NCBI RefSeq assembly: GCF_003711515.1
Contig: NW_021167090.1
Span: 565,346 to 629,345 of the forward strand
Length of the DNA: 64,000 bases
Reading direction: 5' to 3'
From: Sodiomyces alkalinus F11
Lineage: Eukaryota > Ascomycota > Sordariomycetes > Glomerellales > Plectosphaerellaceae
The notes under the pieces were generated by a model. It was given only the letters and a program-made list of their open reading frames with translations. It had not been told where the DNA came from and ran no database searches. Every line of letters begins with the position of its first letter. The stretch's first letter is position 1. Below, piece by piece: positions 12,824 to 23,045 of this stretch. A program made the translations under genes and the position numbers.

Positions 12824-14063
12824 GCTGAGGGTGGGATTCTTTCACGGGCTGACAAGCCGGCGACTTTTCCCCTTCCCTGCGTGGGTTCCAGGCATTAGGA
12901 TTGCCAGCAAGACGTAATAATGTCTGTATGAGTTGGCATGCCTACTTCTTATTTCTTTTTTCCTCTCCTTTCTTTTTCTTTAACTGTAATATACCTGGCG
13001 TTACATGGTCAGGCTCGGTAGGAATCAGTCATACCGAGGAGATGAACGGAGTACATGGGTCCTCGGATAGGTCAGACGGGGAGTTTTCGGTCTTGTCTTT
13101 TCGGCCGGCATAGGAGTGTTTTTTCCTCCTTTTCTTCACCAAGATGGATGCTGTGCGGAAATCGTCTCTGTCCGTAACGATTTTCCATCCCACGGCTGCG
13201 GGTACCATCGGAACGGGGGAGGACACAGGTGACTTCAGACGGAGTTGGGTTTCGGAACGGCAGATACCCTCAATTCAGGAATGTCTCAAGACGACGGAAT
13301 TTGTCGTCGTATGCAAAGCCTCCCGGAGCATTATTGGTGCGTCATGTCAATGTGCACATTATGATCATCACATTTTCACCGGATCGTAAAGCGGCCGAAG
13401 AGTTGACAGCAAAGATTCCAAGGCTGGCATGGGTTTCATACGGCTTTCGATATGTTAAATAGTTGAGGAACAGAGAAACAAAAGAACACGCCGGAACCGG
13501 GACGACTAAAATAACTAGGAGAAGGACAAGAAAATAGCTTCCTCGTCATTCGATTTCTTCGAAGCAAAAGAAAAAAAAGAAAAAAAAATTTCATCGATCG
13601 TGTTCCTCGTCAACCCAGGACTACTCCAGACTAAACAAAAACCAACGTACCCATCCTTTCCCCATTTCCTTTCCTCCTCCTATCAGGGGGAACTAAACAA
13701 AACCGTAAAACGCCGCCGGGGTTGGGTGTGTGTGAGAGAGGAATGAAGACTGCAAAAACGAGGGAAATGAAGGGGAAGATAAAAAAAAAAAAGGGACGCC
13801 TTGGTTCGCATTTTTTTCTTCTTCGTCTCTCCGTATATGTGCAAGTAAGTGTGCCGATGAGATCTATCATCTAGCGGGATATCGTGCGATTCTAACGGTG
13901 ATGGAAAGTGAGAAAGGTTCGAATTTGGCATGTCGAATAGTTCTAGGTCGGAAGAGGATTCGGCGCGTCAAGGCGGTCTATGATGAACAGCAAAGGGCGG
14001 GGTAATCACGTAGTCGTGGCTGGCGGATGGTCTTCATCCGCCACATCCCCCCTCGGGCGGCTG
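12824..14063. other. Gene-free stretch between convergent genes
   Basis: No convincing coding sequence. It contains pyrimidine-rich tracts near 12950-12985, A-rich tracts at 13567-13590 and 13781-13793, and presumably the 3' untranslated regions and terminators of GCN5 (plus) and the minus-strand gene ending at 14064. Confidence 0.5.
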
Positions 14064-15176
14064 CTATGCTCCAGGAGCCGGGGCAGTCCGGTGAATTCTC
14101 AGCTCCGAGGCGGGATGAACGGTGGTGTCGCGGCCCGGCAGGCGCAGCTCGGAGTAGGTGGGCCGCCAGGTGGTGATGGTGATGGTAGTTTGTTGCGACT
14201 GCGTCTGCGTCTGCGTCTGCGTCTGCGACTGCGACTGCGACTGCGGTTCGTCGTTGGGGCGGCGCGGGGCGCGCGTCAGAGGCGGCATATCGGCAGAAGC
14301 GGCGGCGGCGGCGGCGGCGGTAGCGTCTTCTTCGGAGTGGTGGATGAGGGAGTGGCGGATGATCTCGTGGAGGACTTCGGGGACTTCGCTCCACTGGCCG
14401 GCGCGGGCGGCATCGAGCATACGCGTGGGTAGGAGGGCTTGCGGGAAGACGGCGGGGTGGCTCGTGCTCGACTGCTGCAGGATCTGGCTGGCGGTGAAGG
14501 GAAACTCGCCCGACTCGATGGCGTTCTTGAGCCACTGCTCCCACTCCTCGTCTAGGACGGTGGTCGTGTCGCCGGCTTCCCGGCGGGCGACGCGTTCCCT
14601 CAGCCTCTCGTTCAGCGCGGTCCCGACGCTCACCATCTCTTCGTCTTCTTCCCGCTCCTCGTCCTCGTCTTCGGTCTCGTCTTCGTTCATTTCTTCGTCG
14701 TCCGAGGCGGGGTTCACGTCGGCTTCGGTTTCGGCTGACAGGCCCCTGCGCGAGGTGGTGGTGGTGGCGGCAGGTCGGTCCTCTGGCTCAACCCACTCGG
14801 CAATGTCGTCGCCGGCGGTGTCGCGGATGGTGATGCCCTGTTCCTTCTCGTAACGCTCCTTGGCCCATTTGGTGCCTTCCCATTTGGTGAGGTTGGCTAT
14901 CTCGTGGGGGGTAAGGCGCAGGTGGTCGAAGGCGCGGAACAGACGGCGGTGCCAGGGCCAGCGACCCAGGCGGACGCGATGGATGGGATGGCAGTAGTCG
15001 AGGCCGGGGTACTTGGCCTCTTGGGTGTCGAGGTGGCCGTAGAAGGCATGGACCTCGGAGCGGACCTCGATGATCAAATTCCGTTCGAGGAAGGCATGGA
15101 AGTTGGGAGGATCGCTGGCACGAGGCTTGGGGAAAATGTACTCGTAAACGAGTTGCTCGACGGGCTTGGCTTTCAT
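14064..15176 (-). CDS. Conserved-looking protein of unknown function, 370 aa
   Basis: Single exon, starting MKAKPVEQLVYEYIFPKP and stopping with TAG at 14064. The N-terminal 130 residues look like a folded, conserved module with many aromatic and charged residues: FHAFLERNLIIEVRSEVHAF, YCHPIHRVRLGRWPWHRRLF and LTKWEGTKWAKERYEKEQGI. Next comes an acidic disordered segment (about residues 155-185), then a helical part with WEQWLKNAIESGEFPF and VPEVLHEIIRHSLIHH. Near the C terminus a hexanucleotide repeat (about 14196-14245) encodes alternating Gln-Ser and Gln-Thr. I recognise no catalytic motif, signal peptide or membrane helix. I suspect a Pezizomycotina-wide protein without assigned function, but that is from impression and not a search. 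Confidence 0.75.
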   Translation of the reverse strand: MKAKPVEQLVYEYIFPKPRASDPPNFHAFLERNLIIEVRSEVHAFYGHLDTQEAKYPGLDYCHPIHRVRLGRWPWHRRLFRAFDHLRLTPHEIANLTKWEGTKWAKERYEKEQGITIRDTAGDDIAEWVEPEDRPAATTTTSRRGLSAETEADVNPASDDEEMNEDETEDEDEEREEDEEMVSVGTALNERLRERVARREAGDTTTVLDEEWEQWLKNAIESGEFPFTASQILQQSSTSHPAVFPQALLPTRMLDAARAGQWSEVPEVLHEIIRHSLIHHSEEDATAAAAAAASADMPPLTRAPRRPNDEPQSQSQSQTQTQTQTQSQQTTITITTWRPTYSELRLPGRDTTVHPASELRIHRTAPAPGA

Positions 15177-17476
15177 TGTTTCTCCTCAACCAACCCTTTC
15201 GTTCGCTTTTTGGGTTGATTGCTATCCGTATTTCTGTCGGGCAGCTTTGGGGAGAGCAGAGAGTCGTCGTCAGGTGGCTGCGGAAGCTGTGGTGTCTCCT
15301 GAGACAAGTTGTCGTACAAGGGCCCAAACTGTGCCCAAATGGCGTTTCCGTTCGGTTTTGCTCCGAGGTAAGAGCAGGGACGTTACGGATTAGGCTCTGA
15401 AATAGTGAGGCGGAAAAGGGGGGAGAGAAGGGAGAATAGGGTGGAAGGGAGGAATCCCAAGGAGAGGAGAGGGGGGAATAGGAAGAAAGGGAGGGAAGGG
15501 GAGTAGCGACGTATTCGAAGGAGGCGAGGCTTTTGCTTTTGTGTTTCGGTGTTTGGCGTCGAGTGCCCGGGGGTGGGAGGTTTGGAAGGGAGTAGAATAC
15601 AGAATACAGAGTACAGAATACAGATGGATAGGTAATACTTCGTAGGGGAATATGGTAGGCAGGCAAGGCAGGCTGTGAACCAACGAGGCATGGGGACGCT
15701 TCTGGAGGCCATGGAGATTTCCCCGTGACTCCTTCGTGCGAAGTACTTCGTACTGGAGGCCACTTTAGGGGTAACTCCGGAAACATGGATGGGTGGGTGG
15801 GGGAGCAAGGGTCCTAAGTACCAGGTACATCCACTCCGGTCGTTGAGGTACGCGCTGGCCGTCTCGGGGACTCCTCCTGGAGAGCCGGGACCCAGGCTCA
15901 GCGCTATTAATGGTCGCCCTACCTAGGAAACGCCCTTGCTTTCGGCGGGTGTTGGAACGCGTCAACTCCACTTGGCCAAAGGATTCTGGACTTTATGCGT
16001 ACCCGATACAAACTCATACGACCGTCGACAACAAAATCTTTCCAGGTCGACAGGACAATATTCGCAGGACTTTCCGGCACCTACGGTAAGGTATTCTACG
16101 TCGTATCAGGTATGCACTCCGAAGTCGGTAAGTCCCGTACAACGTACACGACACAGAAGCACCGAGAAGGTAAGGTAGGTACGGAGTAATCAATCACGAA
16201 GTAGAATTTGGATGGTTACGATGCTTCCGAAGTATGTGGAGGGATTTTTCTTCCCGACAGACTGCCTTACTCAGAATAATGCAGTATTGATTACCTTACC
16301 AGGCAGCCGCCAGGTTCGTAACATGAAGTCGTACCTTGTACACCTGCCCTCCAGGCGCAGCTTCCTGGCTTGTACACGTATAGCGTAAGTACGAAGTACT
16401 CTGTACCTTGTTCGGGGCCTTGGCTTAGGACGTCTCTCCCAGACCTAAAATAAGGTAGGGAAGTGCTACCTTAATTCAGGTGGAGGAGGACCCGTACAAC
16501 GTAGGTACTTCATACAGGACCTGGCCAAGGATGTTGGGAACATCTCTTTGTCGGTCGACAACTTCGACTGCTTATTACCCAGTAATAATTACGTCGGGAG
16601 AAAGTTGTGAGAATGTGGAGGGATAAAATGGAAATACAAGAGAAAGGCAGCAAGATCAACAAGGGTCGTGCTCAGGGGCCACTTGCTCCTTCGCTTCCAT
16701 CAGCATCCATTGGCTGTCGGTTTATCAATCTTCATGTCGGTATGAAGTATATGTACTCTATACAGATATTAAAGAAAGGCAATGCCTGTCGATCGACTTT
16801 AGCCAATCACCCGGTCTGGAATGGTGTTACTCCGAACAATTTTTTTTTTTTCCTTTCTTTGATTCCTTGGGGCGCAAGGGATCTCGGTCAAGGAACTTTT
16901 CCCCCGTCAGCGCACGGAGCATGTGCCTGCCTTGTTGCTTGGCTGTGGAATTACTTGGCCATTGCTGCCGATAAATATTCAGACGGTTGCCTTTCAATTC
17001 GCATAGGTATCGTACGAAGTATAAGGTAAGGTAAGGTAGCCGTTGTTTGCTCAAAGTCTCCCCTTGTACCCCTGTACTCCTGTAGATCATCTGAATTTTC
17101 TCGGAGACATCCGACTTTATTATCCGTCCCGGTACCTGGTACGAAGTGCATGTGGTTCTTCTAGGCCCTCTGGGGGCGATGAATAAGGTAAGGTAGTTCA
17201 GGTACCACTGTACAGCCAGAGTACAACCTTCAGGTATCTTGTTTGCTTCCTCCTGCCTTCCAGGCTGAGAACGTCAAAACATCCCCTCATCCATCATCAT
17301 CATCATCATCTTCCTCCTTTAGACCTATTCAATATCAAACTATACACCTTCGAGCCTTTCCTCCCTAAAGCATCTTCATTCAACTCTGGAGTTGCAGAGA
17401 CGAAGAAAAAGGGAAGTGTTTCGTACATCTCGTAAGCCTCGACAGTCAATGAGGAAACGTCTCAGTCACATCCATC
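15177..17476. other. Gene-free stretch rich in TACCTTA/TAAGGTA motifs
   Basis: This 2.3-kb stretch separates two divergent genes, so it carries both promoters. Near the left gene is a purine-rich leader (15410-15500) with an imperfect (GAATACAGA) repeat at 15594-15625. From about 15900 to 17240 there are repeated short words related to TAAGGTA, TACCTTA and GGTACC, such as AAGGTAAGGTAAGGTAG at 17024-17040. CT-rich and (ATC)n sequence at 17294-17312 leads into the next gene. No coding sequence is supported. Confidence 0.5.
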
Positions 17477-19813
17477 ATGGCACCACTGGCGGCCGACCCT
17501 CGTCAGATCCTCGTCGTCCTTAACCAGGCCAGGAGAAAGGCTCTGTACATTCTCATTCAAGACATTATAGATGCTATGCGATCTCAGCTGCAGCTCGGAA
17601 AACGTCTTGATCCGCCCAATGCTGAACTGATCGACCTCAGGCAAGATGCACTGAACCACTTCGACGACTGGCGGAGAGAAGTCCTGAAGAAGCTCAAGGA
17701 CATCGTCTCCGCTGCCGAGGACAATAAGATCCTGGAAGCCCGGAAAAAACGCCAGGAGGAAGTAGCCAAGCTCAAGCTCGGGTCCCAAGAAGAAGAAGAA
17801 GAAGGAGAAAAAGAAGAAGACCTCCTCAGCTTTGGGACGACCGAGAACTCGGATACGTCCAACGCCAAAGATGTTTCCGTCCTGCGCCAGCATTATCCCC
17901 CGGTGCCCACTCGCCTCACCACCATTCCTGTACAGGACAGGCGTGAGGTCCTCAGCTGCGTGCTGCTCGTCATCCTCTCCACCGGCCACTATGCCGCTCA
18001 CTCACGTGTCCTTGCCCTCTATCTCGCTTCGTCCCTCGAACTGCCTCTGGCCCTCTTGATCGCCGAGGAGACCGAGATTGCCAAGTACCTCATGCTGCAG
18101 TCCTCGGCCGCCAATGATAATAATGACGGCTCGGGGAACAGGAAGCACAGCGCCTCCCCCTCTCCCGATGCAATGTCCGGCGAGGCAGAAGTCGCCAGGC
18201 GTCGCCAGGAGAACCAGACATCCCGCTTCTGGAAGGTTGGCCTCGCTTCTGTGGCCGGTGCCGCCGTCATCGGCGTCACTGGAGGCCTAGCCGCCCCCGT
18301 CGTCGCCGGCGCCATCGGCGGTATCATGGGCAGCCTCGGCCTCGGCGGTGTGGCCTCCTTTCTCGGTATCTTCTGGGCCAATGGTGCCCTGGTAGGCACG
18401 CTATTTGGAGCCTTTGGTGCTAAAATGACGGGTGAGATGATGGACGCCTACGCCCGGGAGGTGAACGACTTTCGTTTTCTTCCGCTCCGGGACGAGAAGC
18501 CCGCCGTCCGTGCGTCGGCGAGGACAAAGACAAGAACAAATGATGCTGCCGAGAACCAGGAGCATCGCCGGCTCAGGGTGACCGTGGGCGTCAACGGCTG
18601 GCTCCGAGAGGAAGCCGATGTCACCAAGCCCTGGCGCGTCCTTGGCGACGAATCCGAGGTGTTCGCCCTGCGATACGAGATGGACGCCTTGCTTGCCCTC
18701 GGGACCTCCCTCGAGGAGCTGGTCACCTCATATGCCTGGAGGTACATCAAGCTGGAAATCCTCAAAAACACCGTCCTCGCCTCCCTCCGCGCTGTTCTCT
18801 GGCCCGCTTACCTCCTCGGCGCCGCCTCCAACATCGACAACCCCTTCAGCCTGGCCCGCAACCGCTCCGAGAAGGCCGGCCACGTCCTCGCCGACGCCCT
18901 CATCAACCGCGCCCAGGGCGAGCGTCCCGTCACCCTGATTGGATACTCCCTCGGCGCGCGCGCCATCTACTCCTGCCTGCGCACCCTCGCCGACCGCCGC
19001 GCCTTCGGACTCGTCGACACCGTCGTCCTCATCGGCGCCCCAGCGCCCTCCAGCACGGCCCACTGGCACGTTCTCCGCTCCGTCGTCGCCGGCCGCATCT
19101 TCAACGTCTACTCCGAGAACGACTACATCCTCGGCTTTCTCTACCGCACCACTTCCCTGCAGCTCGGCATTGCAGGCTTGCAGCCCATCACCGACGTCCA
19201 CGGCATCGAGAACCTCGACCTGAGCCGGGAGGTCGCCGGCCACCTGCGCTACCCGCACCTCATCGCCCAGATCCTCACGCGGTGCGGGTTCCCGGATGTG
19301 AAAGGAGGGGAGGAGGCCATCGAGCGGGACGAGGACCTCGACCGCGCCGAACGGGAGTCGCGGGACGATTTCCCCCGCGAGGCTCGAGCTGTGAAAGGAG
19401 ATACCGGAAGCGGAGTGTCTAGTGGTGGCATTGTTCAAGGTGACGGGCCGTCGTCGCCCCCCACCCTGCCACCGCGGCGGGCGACGGGCAGTAGTAATGT
19501 GCATACCTCGGTAGATGAGAGGCCATCTCGTTCTCATTCGGCTGCGACCACCCCCAAGCAGCCGGAAACACCTCCTTGGGCTTCTTCTCGGGGGAACGAC
19601 CCGCTTGATCTGGGCTCGCTGGGGAAGAAAACCGGGGCCTCAAGTTCACCAGGGGCCGAAGAGAAGACTTCGCCTGCTCAGCGACATGGGCAGACAAATG
19701 TCCGATCTGATAGCTGGCGGTTACCGGAGCGGCCGAAGCAGCAGCGGGAGTTTGACGTAGAGTCGGATGACGGTAGCTATCAGGGGATCGTCATGATGGA
19801 TAATGATTGTTGA
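17477..19813 (+). CDS. DUF726 membrane-associated alpha/beta hydrolase-like protein (Mil1/TMCO4 family)
   Basis: Single exon of 778 aa starting MAPLAADPRQILVVLNQARR. The order of parts matches the DUF726 family (yeast Mil1, animal TMCO4). There is a helical N-terminal region with an acidic insert at about 100-115. A Gly/Ala-rich hydrophobic segment follows at about 254-318 (LASVAGAAVIGVTGG, GGIMGSLGLGGVASFLGIFW), likely membrane-inserting. Then comes an alpha/beta-hydrolase-like fold with GYSLGARAIYSCL. The candidate nucleophile is Ser491 in G-Y-S-L-G. Later conserved pieces are VDTVVLIGAP and NVYSENDYILGFLYR. The last 140 residues are disordered. Yeast Mil1 is linked to clathrin adaptor AP-1 traffic; any lipase activity here is inference. 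It is convergent with NOC2, with 175 bp between stop codons. Confidence 0.88.
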   Translation: MAPLAADPRQILVVLNQARRKALYILIQDIIDAMRSQLQLGKRLDPPNAELIDLRQDALNHFDDWRREVLKKLKDIVSAAEDNKILEARKKRQEEVAKLKLGSQEEEEEGEKEEDLLSFGTTENSDTSNAKDVSVLRQHYPPVPTRLTTIPVQDRREVLSCVLLVILSTGHYAAHSRVLALYLASSLELPLALLIAEETEIAKYLMLQSSAANDNNDGSGNRKHSASPSPDAMSGEAEVARRRQENQTSRFWKVGLASVAGAAVIGVTGGLAAPVVAGAIGGIMGSLGLGGVASFLGIFWANGALVGTLFGAFGAKMTGEMMDAYAREVNDFRFLPLRDEKPAVRASARTKTRTNDAAENQEHRRLRVTVGVNGWLREEADVTKPWRVLGDESEVFALRYEMDALLALGTSLEELVTSYAWRYIKLEILKNTVLASLRAVLWPAYLLGAASNIDNPFSLARNRSEKAGHVLADALINRAQGERPVTLIGYSLGARAIYSCLRTLADRRAFGLVDTVVLIGAPAPSSTAHWHVLRSVVAGRIFNVYSENDYILGFLYRTTSLQLGIAGLQPITDVHGIENLDLSREVAGHLRYPHLIAQILTRCGFPDVKGGEEAIERDEDLDRAERESRDDFPREARAVKGDTGSGVSSGGIVQGDGPSSPPTLPPRRATGSSNVHTSVDERPSRSHSAATTPKQPETPPWASSRGNDPLDLGSLGKKTGASSSPGAEEKTSPAQRHGQTNVRSDSWRLPERPKQQREFDVESDDGSYQGIVMMDNDC

Positions 19814-19988
19814 ACGATTGTTGAGGGCGGCATGCTTCATCTCAGGAGGACGGAAAGTAAAGAAACTAGAAGGAAAGACACCAGAGCCGGACAAAGCAAC
19901 GCCAGCGGTATATACCATTAGAACAACCCGGACGCAACAAAGACGATGGCAGGTCTAGATACACTTTTTTCGAGGAGAGGAAAAACAA

Positions 19989-22565
19989 CTAGTCGCTCTC
20001 CTCGTCTGTCTCCTCAGCCCCATCCTCCGCCTCGTCGTCATCGTCATCGTTGTCCTCGAGCTCGTCGTCATCGAACCCGTCGTCATCCTCCTCCTCGTCC
20101 TCTTCTGCTCCGTTTATCTCTTCTCCTGCGTCGTCTTCTTCGTCCTGAAACTCGATATCCCCGCCTTCCTCCTCACGTCTCCGCCGGTCATCCTCTCTCC
20201 TAGCGTCCTCCATCATCTTGAGCTTCTCGGCGCGCAACTTGCGCTGCGCCACGACATAGGCACCCAGCGGCGTCTTCTCCCAGTCAAAGTCCCGCAGAAA
20301 AGCCTCCACCTGGGTGCGATCTTTGGGCGCAAAGTCGACCTTGGACCGCTTCTCCTCGATGAAGGCCGCGTTGGCCTCGAGCTTCTGCACCACCAGGACG
20401 ATGGCGCCCGACACCTTGGCGTTGCGGTTGCCGCCGCCGCTCTTATCACTCTTGCCCTTGCCCTTGCCCTTGCCCTTGCCCCTTCCTTTTCCTTTGCCAT
20501 CGTTCTTAGACGGGGGCCCGCGAGTCTCGCCCCGTCGCACGCGCTTCAACCACCGCTTGAGGAGGATGGTGACGGGGAGGGCCATCTCGGGGAAGGCGAT
20601 GTTCTTGCACCACACGGCGAAGAACTCGGCCAGCAGCTCGGCGACCTGCTCGCCCACGCCGTCCTGGTAGACGCGGGTGCGGAGGTAGGCCTTGGGGGCC
20701 TTGTAGGCGGCGCGGAAGTCGAGGGGCTTGAGGGAGGCGGGTTTCGGGGCGCGGCGGAGCTCGGCCGAATCGAGGACCTCGAGGAGCAGGGGCGCGAGGG
20801 GGATGTAGGTGCCGGTGGCGCGGGAGAGGCGGAGGAGGGCGCGGAGCAGGTGGAAGCGGAGCGGGAAGTAGGTGGCGGTGGGGATGAGGCGGGCGGCGCC
20901 GAGGGTGACCTGGACCAGCGGGTAGATGAGCAGCTTGAGCTGGGATTCCTTGCCGGCCTCGGCGATGCGGGCGGCGCTGCAGTGCTCCGCGAGGACGGTG
21001 GACCAAAAGTCGAGCGAGTGGGTGTACTGCCAGTTGTAGACGATGCGGAAGGCGGCGTCCTTGTTGTGGACGATGCTGTTGCGGAGGTGGATGGCCAGCT
21101 GGCGGATGAAGGTGAAGGCGGTGGTGTAGCCGACGCCCTGGTCCATGCCCCAGAGCTCGGCGGCCGAGTTCTTCATCAGGTTGATGCCCGGTAGGGTGTT
21201 GTGGTTGGTGACGCGGGCGCTCTGGACGAAGCCCTGGTAGATGGCCTTGAGGGTGGTCTCGCGGAGGCCGGCGTCGCCGATGACGATAAGCCGGCGGAGG
21301 ACGAGGAAGGCGGTGATCTTGGTGGTCTCGGAGCTGGCGGGGCGGGCCCAGTAGCTGACGACGGTCTTGACGAGGACCTTGAGCAGCTTGCGGAACGAGA
21401 GCAGGAAGGGGAGGAGGGGCTCCAGGGAGCTGATGGTGAGCTTGAGGGTGGCGTCGTCCGAGAGGGTGCCGAGCAGGTGGATGACGGTGGCGGTGTAGGT
21501 CTTGATCATGATGGACAGGGTCTGGAACTTCTTGGTGTCGGTCGAGACGTAGACCTTGCCCGAGGCGGACTGCTTGGCGGGCAGGTGGCTGGCGATGACT
21601 TCGGGGACGAGATTCAGCGCGGTGATGAGGATGTCGTGGAAGACCTGGGGGCTGTTGATGGTGTAGCGAGCGCTCGTGGCGTTCTCGGGGTCGTCCTCGT
21701 TCAGGTGAGCGGCGCACCGGAAGGCCAGGACGACCTGTCTCGCTGCGCGCAGCGACTTCTTTTCCTCCATGGACGCCTTCCACTTGGCCACCATTTTCCT
21801 GGTGAGTTCGTTATCGGGGGCGGCACTTTCGTCGACTTTTTGTTTCTTTTTGGCGTTTTCCTTCTTTCGCTTCTTCTTGGGTTGCTCGTCGTCGTCGTCG
21901 TCGTCGTCTGAGGAGGCTTCGTCGTCGCTGCCACCGCTGAGTGCGTCGACCTCGGCCAGATCGGCGTTCTCGTCAAAGTCGAGAGCTTCGGGGTCGTGCT
22001 CCCTGAGGAACTTGAAGAAGGCGGGGTCTTTCTCGGCGAGCTCTTGCATGGCCTTCTTGCTCATGCCGGCGTCGTCATCGGCATCGCTACCGGCATCGTC
22101 GTCGTCGTCTTCGTCGCTGTCGCTCGGGACGAGTTGTTCCTCCACCGACATATCCGACATGCTGTCGTCGTCGGCAGAGTCCTCGGCGGCGTCTTCATGG
22201 TCGGAAGCTGGCGCATCTCGTTTCCGTTTGCCCAGTTTGCCGGACTTTTTCGCCTGCTGTGCTTGTGTCGCCTGGCCCTTGGACTTTGCATTCCCCTTGC
22301 CGATCATCTCGAATCCGCCTTTGAAAAAGTCGTCGACGCTCATTTGGCTGACCTTGGCGTCCTTCTTGGTCGTATCCTTGGACGCATTGTCCTCTTGCTC
22401 GCCCTTGTAAAAGGCAGCATCCTTGGCCCGTTTCGACTGCTTCTTCGCTTTGATTTGGAGGCGTTGCTTGACCTTGACGCCTTGCTTCCGCTTGTCGAGG
22501 GTCTTGGTTAGATGGTTCTTCTCGAACTTTTTCGTAGCTTTGAGGTTTTTCTTGGTGGGAGGCAT
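19989..22565 (-). CDS. noc2: Noc2, nucleolar complex protein for 60S pre-ribosome export
   Basis: Noc2 partners Noc1 and Noc3 to carry 60S precursors through nucleolus and nucleoplasm. I place the start at Met 22565 (MPPTKKNLKATKKFEKNHL), the expected basic Noc2 N terminus, although the frame is open to 22739. Length is 858 aa in one exon. An N-terminal Lys-rich part carries VSQMSVDDFFKGGFEMIG, followed by acidic Asp/Ser tracts and another basic segment. The conserved core runs from about residue 260 to 720 and includes INSPQVFHDILITALNLVP, LPGINLMKNSAAELWGMD and WQYTHSLDFWSTVLAEHC. Near the end a (GKGKGKG) repeat (about 20450-20495) precedes a highly acidic tail ending in EETDEESD. It is divergent from VPS28. 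Antisense frames of several hundred codons here are shadows. Confidence 0.93.
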   Translation of the reverse strand: MPPTKKNLKATKKFEKNHLTKTLDKRKQGVKVKQRLQIKAKKQSKRAKDAAFYKGEQEDNASKDTTKKDAKVSQMSVDDFFKGGFEMIGKGNAKSKGQATQAQQAKKSGKLGKRKRDAPASDHEDAAEDSADDDSMSDMSVEEQLVPSDSDEDDDDDAGSDADDDAGMSKKAMQELAEKDPAFFKFLREHDPEALDFDENADLAEVDALSGGSDDEASSDDDDDDDEQPKKKRKKENAKKKQKVDESAAPDNELTRKMVAKWKASMEEKKSLRAARQVVLAFRCAAHLNEDDPENATSARYTINSPQVFHDILITALNLVPEVIASHLPAKQSASGKVYVSTDTKKFQTLSIMIKTYTATVIHLLGTLSDDATLKLTISSLEPLLPFLLSFRKLLKVLVKTVVSYWARPASSETTKITAFLVLRRLIVIGDAGLRETTLKAIYQGFVQSARVTNHNTLPGINLMKNSAAELWGMDQGVGYTTAFTFIRQLAIHLRNSIVHNKDAAFRIVYNWQYTHSLDFWSTVLAEHCSAARIAEAGKESQLKLLIYPLVQVTLGAARLIPTATYFPLRFHLLRALLRLSRATGTYIPLAPLLLEVLDSAELRRAPKPASLKPLDFRAAYKAPKAYLRTRVYQDGVGEQVAELLAEFFAVWCKNIAFPEMALPVTILLKRWLKRVRRGETRGPPSKNDGKGKGRGKGKGKGKGKSDKSGGGNRNAKVSGAIVLVVQKLEANAAFIEEKRSKVDFAPKDRTQVEAFLRDFDWEKTPLGAYVVAQRKLRAEKLKMMEDARREDDRRRREEEGGDIEFQDEEDDAGEEINGAEEDEEEDDDGFDDDELEDNDDDDDEAEDGAEETDEESD

Positions 22566-22933
22566 CTTGGGCGACGGGAGCGCAGCAAGTTTGTGTACTT
22601 GCGCTGCTGTCAAATTTGTTTGCTTTGCGTTGGTCGTTCGCGTCTCGAGATGATGGACAAGAAGAAAGGCGAGAAATCGGAACTGGAGGAACTCTGAATT
22701 TTTTTGCAGGTGAGGTACGTACCTTACCTTCCTTATCACCTCAGTTTTTGTCGTATCGATAAGATAGTGGATGGAGTGGGGATTCTCGAGCGGTGTGTAC
22801 CTAAGGTAAGGTACCTTGTGTGGGGGTGAGTTGAGTGAGATTCTGCCCCGCGTGACTGACGTTGCTCCTTCACCGAGATCGATAGGGAACTTCTACGTTG
22901 TACTTGCTGTTGACCGAGAGCTCCCTCCTCCAC

Positions 22934-22964
<31 letters not shown>

Positions 22965-23045
22965 TCTCTGCCTCCTCTCAATCACCCAGTATCCCCCAAC
23001 AATGAAGCCATTCGAGGGCAAAATAGAACGAGAACAAATACCAAG
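22566..23045. promoter_or_regulatory. Shared upstream region of divergent NOC2 and VPS28
   Basis: This 480-bp interval lies between two divergent starts. It contains TACCTTA-type words (GGTACGTACCTTACCTTCCT near 22714 and CTAAGGTAAGGTACC near 22801). A (CT)n microsatellite of about 13 repeats at 22935-22972 lies in the likely VPS28 leader. Promoter function is inferred from position. Confidence 0.5.

Noticed and set aside
20506..21783. 425-codon minus frame rich in Pro/Arg/His within NOC2
   Set aside because: It is a shifted frame over the NOC2 core; the NOC2 frame carries the conserved family motifs.
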